Positions 1-9,724 of a DNA stretch of 64,000 bases are shown here, piece after piece; positions within the stretch are counted from its first letter, which is position 1, and the number at the start of each line of letters is the position of its first letter. The notes under the pieces were generated by a model. The model did not search any database, was not told the origin of the DNA, and saw nothing but the letters and a program-made list of their open reading frames with translations. Source of the DNA: Nitrospira sp. (lineage in GTDB: Bacteria > Nitrospirota > Nitrospiria > Nitrospirales > Nitrospiraceae); the NCBI GenBank assembly GCA_035968315.1, contig JAVYIN010000005.1, positions 558,001 to 622,000 of the forward strand, read 5' to 3'. The position numbers were made by a program, and so were the translations under genes.

Positions 1-207
1 GGGGCGCGAATTGATGTGCGGGTCTCTCAAGAACAGATGCTGACCGGAAGACAACATCACGGAAATAGTATCCGCATCTTCTCGGTGTTATACGATGGCG
101 TGTTGACAGTGACTGATGTGTCCGCGTTTGTGAAGGTGTTGCAGACGGGGATTGGCCATGGCAAGTCTCTGGGCCTTGGGCTCTTGTCTGTGGCGCCAAT
201 AGCATGA
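1..207 (+). CDS. cas6e: CRISPR-associated endoribonuclease Cas6e (3' end only)
   Basis: The frame is open from the first base of the window and ends at TGA 205-207, so this is the C-terminal 68 residues of a gene that begins outside. Cas6e (CasE/Cse3) cuts the type I-E pre-crRNA at the base of the repeat hairpin and stays bound to the crRNA in Cascade. The visible part has the family's C-terminal pattern: a V-L-T-V-T-D strand, then the glycine-rich loop G-I-G-H-G-K-S-L-G-L-G-L and a final L-L-S-V-A-P. It sits 24 nt upstream of cas1, the normal order in I-E loci. The effector genes cas3, cse1, cse2, cas7 and cas5 are expected to the left, outside the window. Confidence 0.85.
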   Translation, partial: GARIDVRVSQEQMLTGRQHHGNSIRIFSVLYDGVLTVTDVSAFVKVLQTGIGHGKSLGLGLLSVAPIA

Positions 208-231
208 TGCACATACCGTTGAGGCTATTAT

Positions 232-1435
<1,204 letters not shown>

Positions 1436-1523
1436 CCTTCGTAACGGGCGTTACGACTCAGGGGTAATTGGTAGATTTTGAGAGCAATGAATTTGCCTGG
1501 TAGATCAATGTGATGAAAGAAGT
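1436..1523 (+). promoter_or_regulatory. CRISPR leader of the type I-E array
   Basis: These 88 nt lie between the cas2 stop and the first repeat and are less GC-rich than the neighbouring genes. By position they should hold the array promoter and the integration-host-factor site that directs Cas1-Cas2. A perfect inverted repeat, GTAAC-GGGC-GTTAC, occupies 1441-1454. I could not assign a -35/-10 pair with confidence. Confidence 0.7.
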
Positions 1524-2713
1524 GTGTTCCCCGCGCGAGTGGGGATGAACCGGGAGACGGGAACTTCTCGCCGCTCTTAAACGCGTGTTCCCCGCGCGAG
1601 TGGGGATGAACCGCCCGCGTCACGATCACCGACAGCGGCGGGAATGTGTTCCCCGCGCGAGTGGGGATGAACCGCATCTGGCGTTGCCTCGTGGTCATGG
1701 TGACTCTGTGTTCCCCGCGCGAGTGGGGATGAACCGGTATAGATGCCGGCGGCATAGCTGTACTGGCCCGTGTTCCCCGCGCGAGTGGGGATGAACCGGT
1801 CATGAACCGCATGGTGGCCACGGAGGCGGAGTGTTCCCCGCGCGAGTGGGGATGAACCGGCGCGACTGCGGGAGCAGCACAGCCGGCTGGTGTGTTCCCC
1901 GCGCGAGTGGGGATGAACCGAAACCCTGCGCGGTGGATGGACTGCCGCTGATGTGTTCCCCGCGCGAGTGGGGATGAACCGTACACATTGCTTTTTTGCC
2001 CCCCTCGCCAGTCGTGTTCCCCGCGCGAGTGGGGATGAACCGGTTGAGGCTCTTGCTGAATTTCATCAACTCTTGTGTTCCCCGCGCGAGTGGGGATGAA
2101 CCGCACGCGGGAGAAGATTCGGCAACAGGTCGAAGCGTGTTCCCCGCGCGAGTGGGGATGAACCGTCGGCAACCGGTGGGATGATGAGTTCGCGGTCGTG
2201 TTCCCCGCGCGAGTGGGGATGAACCGGTCGTCACGCCGTCGCCCGCGCCGTGAGTCGTGTGTTCCCCGCGCGAGTGGGGATGAACCGTTCGACGCCCTCA
2301 TGGCCGACGCCGACACCAAGTGTTCCCCGCGCGAGTGGGGATGAACCGCAACATCCGCACCCATGGCAAACATAGTGATCGTGTTCCCCGCGCGAGTGGG
2401 GATGAACCGAGATAGGATGAGGCGAACCGACCTGTTTATACGTGTTCCCCGCGCGAGTGGGGATGAACCGGCATCCGACCAGGGTATCGGTGGCGATAAT
2501 CAGTGTTCCCCGCGCGAGTGGGGATGAACCGGCTTTGCAGTTGACGACGGTGGTGAGGGCCATGTGTTCCCCGCGCGAGTGGGGATGAACCGATCGGGGC
2601 GAGCGGGTTGCCGCTGTTCTACCGGTGTTCCCCGCGCGAGTGGGGATGAACCGGATGACACCATGGAACGCATCACAGAAAAACAGTGTTCCCGCGCGAG
2701 TGGGGATGGGCTG
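1524..2713 (+). CRISPR. Type I-E CRISPR array, 20 repeats and 19 spacers
   Basis: Nineteen identical 29-nt repeats begin GTGTTCCCCGCGCGAG and end GGGGATGAACCG. They start at 1524, 1585, 1646, 1708, 1770, 1831, 1892, 1953, 2014, 2075, 2137, 2198, 2259, 2320, 2381, 2442, 2503, 2564 and 2625. A 20th, degenerate copy at 2686-2713 has lost one C and diverges at its 3' end (GGATGGGCTG), marking the leader-distal end. Spacers are 32 nt, except three of 33 nt at 1675, 1737 and 2104. No spacer is duplicated. The CCCC/GGGG arms form the hairpin cut by Cas6e. The cas1-cas2 end is the leader end, so the spacers nearest 1553 are the newest. Confidence 0.98.
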
Positions 2714-2752
2714 AAGCCCGCCAATTTCAGTAGTCCTCAGCAGTGCTGGTCG

Positions 2753-2858
2753 AGCGCCCCTCCTTCGGGGCGGGCGAGGATTGAAACAACCAAGGTGCTT
2801 CTGCGTGCGTAAGCCGCTCTAGTAGCGCCCGTCCTTCGGGGCGGGCGAGGATTGAAAC
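2753..2858 (+). CRISPR. Two-repeat mini-array with an ATTGAAAC-type repeat
   Basis: Two 35-nt repeats at 2753-2787 and 2824-2858 differ at a single base (C2760 versus G2831) and both end GGGCGAGGATTGAAAC. They enclose one 36-nt unique spacer (2788-2823). The repeat has an internal stem (CGCCCC/GGGGCG in the first copy), and its last eight bases are the ATTGAAAC 5' tag typical of type I-C, I-B and III systems, not of I-E. The second copy could extend to 37 nt with a 5' GT. No cas genes of a matching type are in the window. It lies 40 nt beyond the end of the I-E array and points the same way. Confidence 0.85.
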
Positions 2859-2888
2859 GTATGGAAAAGGGAGCAAGAGCCGCGCCGG

Positions 2889-3296
2889 TCATCGAGAGCC
2901 CCTTGGCTTCGATTCCAGGCAATACATCTTGACCCATGCGGCAATATCGGATGTGGGAGCGTTCAGATCAGCGAAAGAGGGATCAATGTAAATTGCCCGG
3001 ATTGCGGCCCGATGCTTCATCCCGGACACCCGGAGCCGTTGATAGGCCCGCGCAACCTCGATATGCCGCCGCCGCTGTTGCTCGATAAGTTCATCCGTCT
3101 TTATTTGCCGCTCACACAAGGAGACCGTTCGCCGCGCCGTGCCCACGAGGTCCGAGAGCCAGTTCAGGGCTTCCGAGAGATCGCCAGCGAGGGAGTCGCC
3201 CACATAGACGCGAATCATGATTTCATTGGTCTTGGGATCGACCGAGAAGGAACGGACTTCAGGAGCGGGAAAACGAAGTACGTGGGATCGACTCAT
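2889..3296 (-). CDS. Hypothetical protein (135 aa)
   Basis: I do not recognise this family. The protein is soluble, with no signal peptide or membrane segment. Its N-terminal half contains a strand-like stretch (S-F-S-V-D-P-K-T-N-E-I-M-I-R-V-Y-V-G), and the rest is mostly helical and rich in Arg, Gln and Glu (E-Q-Q-R-R-R-H). The ATG at 3296 follows AAGGGG at a spacing of five bases; a GTG six bases upstream is the alternative. It is transcribed towards the mini-array, between the CRISPR locus and the TrkA-C gene. Nothing in the context suggests a Cas role. Confidence 0.65.
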   Translation of the reverse strand: MSRSHVLRFPAPEVRSFSVDPKTNEIMIRVYVGDSLAGDLSEALNWLSDLVGTARRTVSLCERQIKTDELIEQQRRRHIEVARAYQRLRVSGMKHRAAIRAIYIDPSFADLNAPTSDIAAWVKMYCLESKPRGSR

Positions 3297-3483
3297 AGGC
3301 ACCCCTTAACCGGCAAATTAATGGTGTCGGCGTTGAATTGTCCAGAATTGACCCAGGAGAAAAGATCGGCTAGGGTTGCGAGGGGTTGGCATGGGGGGCC
3401 GTCAGATCGTTGCGCCTCCCCCCGGTGCCTTCGTTGCAAGTTGACATAATCACTCTTATCAGACTGTGAATAGTTGAAAGCTT

Positions 3484-4131
3484 ATGAGTTTTGAACTAGT
3501 CGGACGGATTCGAAAGGAACTCTCGATCACCAGTCACGCCTTCTATGAGGCTGTGTTGGCAATCTCTGAGCGTGTGAATCGCAAGGTGCATATCATGCGG
3601 CTTCACTGGCAAGCCTCCTCTATTCTGGCCCGCATCGACGAGGTCACACATACATTGGGCCAGCAGATTGCTACCTCGGTTTCACACCGGGCGGCTGGCC
3701 GTGGCGCAAAAGACAGCGATCTGAGCGATCTCGATACGTCGGTCACCTGGGCTCACCAGCGCATTCAAGATCTGAAACGGGCTCTGGCCGGAATCGACAC
3801 AGAAATCCGCCAATTAAAGCTGGAAACCATCCATGCGGATTTATTGCGCTTGCAACAAGACTTGAGTGTACGGTCAGCCGGTATTGAGCGCATCACCATT
3901 TCGCGAGGCGCTGCTGCGGTCGGCCAGACCATCAGCAACGTCCCACGATCGTCGTCGATTCATATTGCCACCGTGATACGAGGTCCGTTCTTACTGGCTC
4001 CGAGCGATGACCTGGTATTCCGAATCGGCGATATTGTCATATTGATTGGGGCACAGACCGAGCTGGACCATCTGACGCAGTGGTTTACCAGCACCCGCCA
4101 TACGAAAGCCTCTATTCCGCAATCGGCCTAG
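3484..4131 (+). CDS. TrkA-C domain protein with N-terminal helical region
   Basis: The 215-residue protein has two parts. Residues about 1-140 are helical and heptad-like, probably a coiled coil. Residues about 145-205 match a TrkA-C (RCK-C) domain, with the pattern G-Q-T-I-S-N-V, I-A-T-V-I-R, D-L-V-F-R-I-G-D-I-V-I-L-I-G. TrkA-C domains sense small ligands in potassium channels and transporters. No nucleotide-binding TrkA-N domain or membrane segment is present, so it may act as a regulatory subunit or soluble sensor. A TTGACA hexamer lies at 3441-3446, but I see no convincing -10 partner. The htrA gene follows 78 nt downstream. Confidence 0.7.
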   Translation: MSFELVGRIRKELSITSHAFYEAVLAISERVNRKVHIMRLHWQASSILARIDEVTHTLGQQIATSVSHRAAGRGAKDSDLSDLDTSVTWAHQRIQDLKRALAGIDTEIRQLKLETIHADLLRLQQDLSVRSAGIERITISRGAAAVGQTISNVPRSSSIHIATVIRGPFLLAPSDDLVFRIGDIVILIGAQTELDHLTQWFTSTRHTKASIPQSA

Positions 4132-4209
4132 GCAGTAGTCGCGCTGCTATTCTTTCGGTACAATAATAAATAAGCATCTTCATACATATTTTTGATGAGG
4201 CAGAGAACC

Positions 4210-5589
4210 ATGAGACGTCGGCTGAATATGCTCACCCTTCTGATCCTCTCGGTCGCACTCCCCGTCATGGCGGAGGCTGAAACCGGCACGGTGGCGGGTC
4301 TGACTGATTCGCCGGGGATCCGGATGCTAGAAGAAATCCAGACGGTCATCATGGATTTGGCCGAACAGGCCAAGCCGGCGGTCGTCAATCTCTTTCCGAT
4401 TCCCGGCGGCGGCCGTCCGCGTGAGTCCGGAGGCGATCGTTCCCCCAACACTTCAGGGTCCGGGTCCGGTCTGATTGTGGACAGTGACGGCCACATTGTG
4501 ACCAACAACCATGTGGTGGGCGATGCGACGGAAGTCGAAGTGCGCTTGTCGGACAAGACGAAACTCATCGCCCAGGTCATTGGCAAAGATCCGGATACAG
4601 ATCTGGCCCTCCTCAAGGTCACCGCCGATCGGCCTCTGCCTAGCGCGCGCTTCGGCGATTCGAGCACCGTCCGCGTGGGGCAATGGGTGCTTGCCGTGGG
4701 CAATCCGTTCGGGCTCGATCGCACGGTCACGCTGGGAGTCGTGAGCGGCATCGGCCGGGAGAATATCAATCTGTCGCGCTATGAAAACTTTATCCAAACC
4801 GACGCGTCGATCAATCCAGGCAACTCCGGGGGGCCGTTGTTCAATCTGCGCGGCGAAGTCATCGGCATTAACACGGCGATTATTAACTTCGCCCAAGGCA
4901 TCGGCTTCGCGATTCCTTCGAATATGGCCAAGCAGGTGATTCAACAGCTCACGTCGCGCGGCAAGGTTGTTCGTGGGTGGCTCGGTGTCGGCATTCAGCC
5001 GCTGACGCCGGAACTGGCCAAAAAGTTCGGCGTGAATGAGGGCGAAGGGGTGCTGGTCAATGAAGTGTTCGAAAAGGATCCCGCGGCGGAAGCCGGCATC
5101 AAGCCGGGCGATATCATTTTGACCATCGATGGAAGCGTGGTGGATTCTCCAAACAAACTGTCGCGGCTCATTGGTGTGTTGCCGCCCGGGGCCATGCCAA
5201 AGATTGAAGTGGTGCGTGATCTGAAGCATCTGGTCATTGCCGTGCCTCTGAGCGAACGGCGGGACAGCGCCGTCGTCGCATCGCTGCCTCAATCCCGCAC
5301 CGAAGTCAAACTTGGCCTGGACCTTCAAGATTTGACCAGCGGTCTGGCCGACAAATTTAAGCTCCGCGAAACCCGCGGCGTGCTCATTACGAAAGTCGAT
5401 CCCGGCAGCCTGGCTCACGCCGAAGGCCTCCGCGAAGGCGATTTGATCAAGGAAGTGAACCGTGCAGACGTGGCCACGGTCGGAGAATTCACGTCGGCTA
5501 TTGCCAAGGTCCGGCGAGGCGACACGGTGTTGCTTCGCGTGCTGCGGGAGAATCGCGCGTTTTATGTCGTGCTGAAATCATCCGACTGA
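4210..5589 (+). CDS. Periplasmic serine protease of the HtrA/DegP family
   Basis: The 459-residue protein is a trypsin-like protease with two PDZ domains that degrades or refolds misfolded envelope proteins. From the ATG at 4210 it starts M-R-R-R with a hydrophobic core ending P-V-M-A-E-A, a typical signal peptide. The catalytic triad is H101 (T-N-N-H-V-V-G), D131 (D-P-D-T-D-L-A-L) and S206 (N-P-G-N-S-G-G-P). PDZ1 spans about residues 255-345 and PDZ2 about 365-455. ATG 4195 and TTG 4192 are possible alternative starts but would add polar residues before the signal peptide. A TACAAT hexamer lies upstream at about 4159. Confidence 0.95.
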   Translation: MRRRLNMLTLLILSVALPVMAEAETGTVAGLTDSPGIRMLEEIQTVIMDLAEQAKPAVVNLFPIPGGGRPRESGGDRSPNTSGSGSGLIVDSDGHIVTNNHVVGDATEVEVRLSDKTKLIAQVIGKDPDTDLALLKVTADRPLPSARFGDSSTVRVGQWVLAVGNPFGLDRTVTLGVVSGIGRENINLSRYENFIQTDASINPGNSGGPLFNLRGEVIGINTAIINFAQGIGFAIPSNMAKQVIQQLTSRGKVVRGWLGVGIQPLTPELAKKFGVNEGEGVLVNEVFEKDPAAEAGIKPGDIILTIDGSVVDSPNKLSRLIGVLPPGAMPKIEVVRDLKHLVIAVPLSERRDSAVVASLPQSRTEVKLGLDLQDLTSGLADKFKLRETRGVLITKVDPGSLAHAEGLREGDLIKEVNRADVATVGEFTSAIAKVRRGDTVLLRVLRENRAFYVVLKSSD

Positions 5590-5598
5590 TGGCTCGGG

Positions 5599-7701
5599 CT
5601 AATGGGCCGCTACCATCTGCTTGTCAGCCTTATGGGCCTCAATGATTTTCCCGGCTAAACCGCCTGGCACTTCATCATATCCGGACAATTCCATGGCATA
5701 GCTTCCCCTCCCACCGGTCAGGGCATTCAGCACCGACGCATAGGTAAACAGTTCGGCCAGCGGCACCAGGGCTGTAATCCGTTCCGCCTGATCGTTGGCC
5801 GTCACCGTCAGAATTCTACCGCGCCGTGCGTTCAGGTCGCCCATGACCGTGCCCACTGTGTCCGCCGGAGCCTCGACCTCCAGCCGCATCAACGGCTCGA
5901 GCAACATGGGATGCGCCGACTCCAGAGCGTGCTTAAAGGCCATGGACCCGGCGATCTTGAACGAGAGTTCCGAAGAATCCACCGGATGATGGGACCCGTC
6001 GTAGACCGCAACCCCCACATCGACAACCGGAAACCCGGTCGTCCCGCCGGCATGCATGGCCTCCACTACGCCCTTCTCCACAGCGGGAATGAAATTCCTC
6101 GGAATCGCTCCACCGACCACGCGGTTCTCAAATCGAAACCCCTCGCCGCGAGCGAGAGGAGCCAGTTCAAGCCAGCAATCTCCATATTGGCCATGTCCGC
6201 CCGTTTGTTTTTTATATTTGCCCTGCGCGCGCGCCGTGGTCCGAACCGATTCGCGATAGGGCACCTTCGGGGCATGGAGGATCACATCCACGCCAAATTT
6301 CCGGTGCAACTTCTCCAGGGCCAGATCGATGTGCAGTTGCCCCATTCCGCTCAGCACCATCTCTTTGGTGTCAGTATTACGAACATATTCCAGCGTGGGG
6401 TCTTCCTCGATCAGTTTATGGAGACCGAGGCTCACTTTATCGATCTCCGCGGTTGATTTGGGATGGATGGCAAATGAGAGCATGGGGCGAGGCAGATTCA
6501 ACGCGGGATAGCAGATTGGATCCTGTTCCTGGCACAAGGTGTCGCCGGTTTGCGTATCTTTCAACTTGCCGATTGCAATAATGTCTCCGGCCTGTGCCGA
6601 GGAGATGGCGGCGTGATGTTTCCCCAACACCGTATAGAAGTGTCCCAGTTTTTCACGGGCATGTCTGGTCGCATTGAGGACCATGGTATCGGCTTGAATC
6701 GTGCCGGACAAGATTCGGCAATAGGAAAGTCTTCCAACAAATGGATCGATGAGCGTCTTGAATACATAGGCAGAAAATGGCTCCCTGGCCAGACCAAGGC
6801 GCTCTACGGCCGTTCCCTTGTCAGGATTCACTCCAGTCAGCGGCGAAGCCGCGAACCGCTCTGCCGGCGAGGGAAGCAGATCTTGGATCGCCTTCACCAA
6901 TGACCTAATGCCGACATGACGAAGAGCCGAGCCTCCGAACACCGGCATGACCTGTCGAGCCAGCACGGCCCCGCGCAATCCGGCAATCAAGTATTCTTTC
7001 CCGATGTCGTTTGTGGCCAGATAGGATTCGAGCAGCCGTTCATTTGTCTCCGCGACGGCTTCCAATACCTGCGTTCGTGCTGTACTCGCCACTGCGCGCA
7101 ATGATTCCGGGATAGGTCTTCGGTCCACCTTGGGTGATGCGGGTCCTGAGTAGAGGGCTTCTTCATTGAGCACATCGATCACGCCGTCAATCTCCGGTCC
7201 GGTCTGTATTGGCAGAACCATGGGGACAGGATTGCAATTCAGCTGCGCTCGACAGGTTTTCAGGGCATTCTCAAACGAGCTGCCGGTCTTATCCTGTCCG
7301 TTGATAAACACCAGGCAAGGAAGGCCCAGATCGGCAATTCGCGACCAGGCGCGAGCCAGTTCAGTCCGCACGCCGCTATCGCTGTTCAGGACGAGGATGA
7401 CGGCATCAGCCGCGCGTAGGGCCGAAACTGTGTCGCCCATGAGACTTGGGGCGCCGGGAGGATCAAGGAGATTGATGGAGATGGGAGGGAGTGCACAGTG
7501 CAACAGGCTGGTACTCGAAGAACTTCTATGGCGATGTTCTTCGGGTTCAAAATCCGATGTGGTAGTTCCCTGAGAGACTGACCCTAGGACGGGAATTGCG
7601 CCCAGGGCAAACAGCACTGCTTCGCTGAGAGAAGTTTTCCCTGCTCCGAGGTTTGAGACTAGCACGACATTTCTGACAGACTCTGTACGAGTGTCTTCCA
7701 T
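5599..7701 (-). CDS. Elongation factor G-like protein (EF-G paralogue)
   Basis: The 700-residue protein has the EF-G layout: a GTPase domain at about 1-265, domain II at about 290-385, then domains III, IV and V (Y-K-K-Q-T-G-G-H-G-Q-Y-G-D belongs to domain IV). It differs from translational EF-G in its nucleotide motifs. The P-loop at 16-24 is S-N-L-G-A-G-K-T-S, the G3 motif is D80-P-P-G, and the G4 motif N-K-x-D has become N134-G-Q-D. The variant belongs to the FusA2/EF-G-like group, whose role is uncertain. The ATG follows GAGGAGG. It converges with htrA with a 9-nt gap. Confidence 0.85.
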   Translation of the reverse strand: MEDTRTESVRNVVLVSNLGAGKTSLSEAVLFALGAIPVLGSVSQGTTTSDFEPEEHRHRSSSSTSLLHCALPPISINLLDPPGAPSLMGDTVSALRAADAVILVLNSDSGVRTELARAWSRIADLGLPCLVFINGQDKTGSSFENALKTCRAQLNCNPVPMVLPIQTGPEIDGVIDVLNEEALYSGPASPKVDRRPIPESLRAVASTARTQVLEAVAETNERLLESYLATNDIGKEYLIAGLRGAVLARQVMPVFGGSALRHVGIRSLVKAIQDLLPSPAERFAASPLTGVNPDKGTAVERLGLAREPFSAYVFKTLIDPFVGRLSYCRILSGTIQADTMVLNATRHAREKLGHFYTVLGKHHAAISSAQAGDIIAIGKLKDTQTGDTLCQEQDPICYPALNLPRPMLSFAIHPKSTAEIDKVSLGLHKLIEEDPTLEYVRNTDTKEMVLSGMGQLHIDLALEKLHRKFGVDVILHAPKVPYRESVRTTARAQGKYKKQTGGHGQYGDCWLELAPLARGEGFRFENRVVGGAIPRNFIPAVEKGVVEAMHAGGTTGFPVVDVGVAVYDGSHHPVDSSELSFKIAGSMAFKHALESAHPMLLEPLMRLEVEAPADTVGTVMGDLNARRGRILTVTANDQAERITALVPLAELFTYASVLNALTGGRGSYAMELSGYDEVPGGLAGKIIEAHKADKQMVAAH

Positions 7702-7791
7702 GGCTGCCTCCTCTTCGTGCGGTGAAGGACTTCAATCCGTGCGTACTACTTCATGGGCAATCCTCTGCAACAAGTTCTCCTTTTTGAATTG

Positions 7792-8508
7792 TTACGCTTC
7801 GCGCCCTGTTCCTGCAAGCCATCCCTCGTCGGCAAAACTGACGTATCGTCCGTCCCCGACAATCACATGATCCAACACGCGGATGCCCAGGACCTCTCCC
7901 GCCGCGACCAGCCGATCCGTCAGGCGCCGATCCTCCGCGCTGGGCGTGGGATCTCCGCTTGGATGGTTGTGGAGAAAGATCACCGCGGCGGCAGACTCAC
8001 GAACCGCCATGGCGAACACTTCCCGCGGATGGACAATGCTCAACGTTAAACTTCCCTCGGAGACCGTGGCCTCTTTCATCACGGTATTCTTGGCGTCCAG
8101 CAACACCACCTTGAACAATTCATGCTTGAGATCCCGCAGCAACGGGTGAAAGTGGCGGTAAAGATCCGCGCTAGAAGAAATCCTGGTGCCTGTCGATAAG
8201 GGAACCGCCATCGCGCGCTTTCCTAATTCGAATGCGGCTTTGAGTTGGGCGGCTTTGGCGGGTCCCACCCCAGGAATCGCACACAGCTCTTCTATGCCGC
8301 TCCGTGCAAGCCCTGGCAAGCTTCCCGCGTGGTGCAGGATCTCCATGGCCATCTGGACAGCTGAGGCGTCGCGGCGGCCGGTTCTGAGGAGAATGGCCAA
8401 CAACTGGGCATCCGTCAGCACCTCAGATCCTTTGGTGAGCAGACGCTCTCGAGGCCGTTCGGCCTCAGGCCACTGGGTAATGCCTTTTCTCTTTCCACGC
8501 CCTGTCAT
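7792..8508 (-). CDS. radC: RadC family JAB/MPN-domain protein
   Basis: The 238-residue protein has a helix-hairpin-helix region at about 60-95 (C-A-I-P-G-V-G-P-A-K) and a JAB/MPN domain with the zinc motif H180-N-H182-P-S-G-D186. Length and order match the UPF0758/RadC family. The family is named for DNA repair, but that role has been withdrawn in E. coli and the true function is unresolved. The start has only a weak ribosome-binding site (AATAGGC). It is transcribed in the same direction as the EF-G-like gene, 90 nt upstream of it. Confidence 0.92.
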   Translation of the reverse strand: MTGRGKRKGITQWPEAERPRERLLTKGSEVLTDAQLLAILLRTGRRDASAVQMAMEILHHAGSLPGLARSGIEELCAIPGVGPAKAAQLKAAFELGKRAMAVPLSTGTRISSSADLYRHFHPLLRDLKHELFKVVLLDAKNTVMKEATVSEGSLTLSIVHPREVFAMAVRESAAAVIFLHNHPSGDPTPSAEDRRLTDRLVAAGEVLGIRVLDHVIVGDGRYVSFADEGWLAGTGREA

Positions 8509-8694
8509 AAATGCCTATTCAGGGACAAAAAACTGACACTCCGGACGTTTTTGTCCGGGCCCAGTCGGCACTTTTTATCCCATGGAGACAAATACGTAAC
8601 AGCTAACCTATTGAAATATCGAAAACAGACAATTTGGTGCAGGTCTTGCTTAATCTCGGCTGCAGCAGCACACGACGTCACCTGGGAGGGATTC

Positions 8695-8868
8695 ATGGAA
8701 TGTCCAAAGTGCAAAGGCCTGATGATGCTGGAGCGGTTCTCCGACTTCTTCCTCATTTTCTACGCCTGGAAGTGCATCAACTGCGGTGCGATCATTGATC
8801 GTACGATCTCCAGCAATCGACGCAAGAGCCTGGCCGCGAAAGATCCGCAGCCGGTTGCCGTCCGCTAA
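8695..8868 (+). CDS. Small zinc-ribbon protein (57 aa)
   Basis: The ATG at 8695 follows GGGAGGG at four bases, which fixes the start. The frame is open further upstream, but that part has no coding look. The protein has two CxxC knuckles, C-P-K-C near the N terminus and C-I-N-C about 25 residues later, separated by a hydrophobic stretch (F-F-L-I-F-Y-A-W). This is a zinc-ribbon fold with a basic tail. Such proteins often bind nucleic acid or RNA polymerase, but nothing here names a partner. Confidence 0.75.
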   Translation: MECPKCKGLMMLERFSDFFLIFYAWKCINCGAIIDRTISSNRRKSLAAKDPQPVAVR

Positions 8869-9053
8869 GATCGAACCGTGGGGTCGATCGTGACCCGACC
8901 TTGATGAGGTCGCACGAGCCGACCGTCGTCTCTTGGATCTGGTTCGGTGCGTCCCACGGTTCGCGCGAGTACGCGAATTATAGCGAGCGTCTGATTCTCG
9001 GTCAAAGTGCATCGCACGACGATGCTCCCCGCCCTTCCATGACGATAGGTCAT
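8865..9053 (-). CDS. Possible small hypothetical protein (62 aa)
   Basis: The gap between the zinc-ribbon gene and rsmD holds one minus-strand frame. It starts at ATG 9053 after GAGGAG, although the spacing of two bases is too short for a good site. The product is Arg-rich without a recognisable domain. Codon third positions show no strong bias, and it overlaps the convergent zinc-ribbon gene by four bases. It may be a chance frame. Confidence 0.25.
   Translation of the reverse strand: MTYRHGRAGSIVVRCTLTENQTLAIIRVLARTVGRTEPDPRDDGRLVRPHQGRVTIDPTVRS
8869..8889. terminator. Hairpin after the zinc-ribbon gene
   Basis: GATCGAACC and GGGTCGATC pair over nine positions with one mismatch around a GTG loop, starting directly after the TAA stop. 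No T-run follows, so termination is only suggested. Confidence 0.35.
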
Positions 9054-9094
9054 GGCTCCTCGTTCATCCGTAATATCATTAGACTCGCAGTTGC

Positions 9095-9123
9095 TTGACC
9101 CCTGCAAAAACGCTGTGTTAGAG
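9095..9123 (+). promoter_or_regulatory. Possible sigma-70 promoter for rsmD-coaD-aminotransferase
   Basis: TTGACC at 9095-9100 is followed after 17 bases by TTAGAG at 9118-9123, placing transcription start about 25 nt before rsmD. The -35 is good and the -10 is weak. Confidence 0.35.
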
Positions 9124-9157
9124 TCACTCGCCTTGACGATGCGACTCATCTGATACC

Positions 9158-9724
9158 ATGCGCGTGATTGCTGGAACCCACCGGGGACGACGCCTTCAGG
9201 GTCCGCAGGGAACTGCACTCCGTCCTACCTCTGACCGTGTACGGGAAGCACTGTTCTCCATTCTTGGCAACCGGCTTCCTGAGAGTCGAGTGTTGGATCT
9301 ATATGCAGGAACCGGGGCCATCGGGATCGAGGCCTTGAGTCGAGGATCGGCTCAGGTGACCTTTGTCGAGTCGCGCGCCGAATCACTGACGCTCTTGAGG
9401 CGAAATGTCTCGGATTGCCACATGAGCAGCCAGGTTATCATACAAGCGAGAACCGTCCAGCAGTTTCTTGCTCGTCCGGAACTCTGGACCGGTCCCTATG
9501 ATATTGTCTTTGCCGATCCTCCCTATGATGCGACCTATGAGCTTGAGGGCATCTTCAAGAACATCACGCCGGCCTTGGCCACGCCGGATGCCTGGTTGAT
9601 AGTCGAGCATGCATCAAAGATGGTCCTCCCGTCCCAACTGGGGCCCAGCTCGTTCACTCGACGCTATGCCTATGGAGATACCGCCTTGTCGATCTTTACC
9701 TTCCCCGATGTGGTGCCGGCATGA
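9158..9724 (+). CDS. rsmD: 16S rRNA (guanine966-N2)-methyltransferase RsmD
   Basis: The 188-residue protein methylates G966 of 16S rRNA during 30S assembly, using S-adenosylmethionine. It opens with M-R-V-I-A-G-T-H-R-G-R and the R-P-T-S-D-R-V-R-E-A-L-F signature. It has the SAM-binding loop D-L-Y-A-G-T-G-A-I-G-I-E-A and the catalytic D-P-P-Y motif near residue 120. Its stop overlaps the coaD start as ATGA. The rsmD-coaD pair is a common bacterial arrangement. Confidence 0.95.
   Translation: MRVIAGTHRGRRLQGPQGTALRPTSDRVREALFSILGNRLPESRVLDLYAGTGAIGIEALSRGSAQVTFVESRAESLTLLRRNVSDCHMSSQVIIQARTVQQFLARPELWTGPYDIVFADPPYDATYELEGIFKNITPALATPDAWLIVEHASKMVLPSQLGPSSFTRRYAYGDTALSIFTFPDVVPA

Noticed and set aside
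2889-3296. An additional cas gene
   Set aside because: The protein has no Cas family motif and is transcribed towards the array from the far side.
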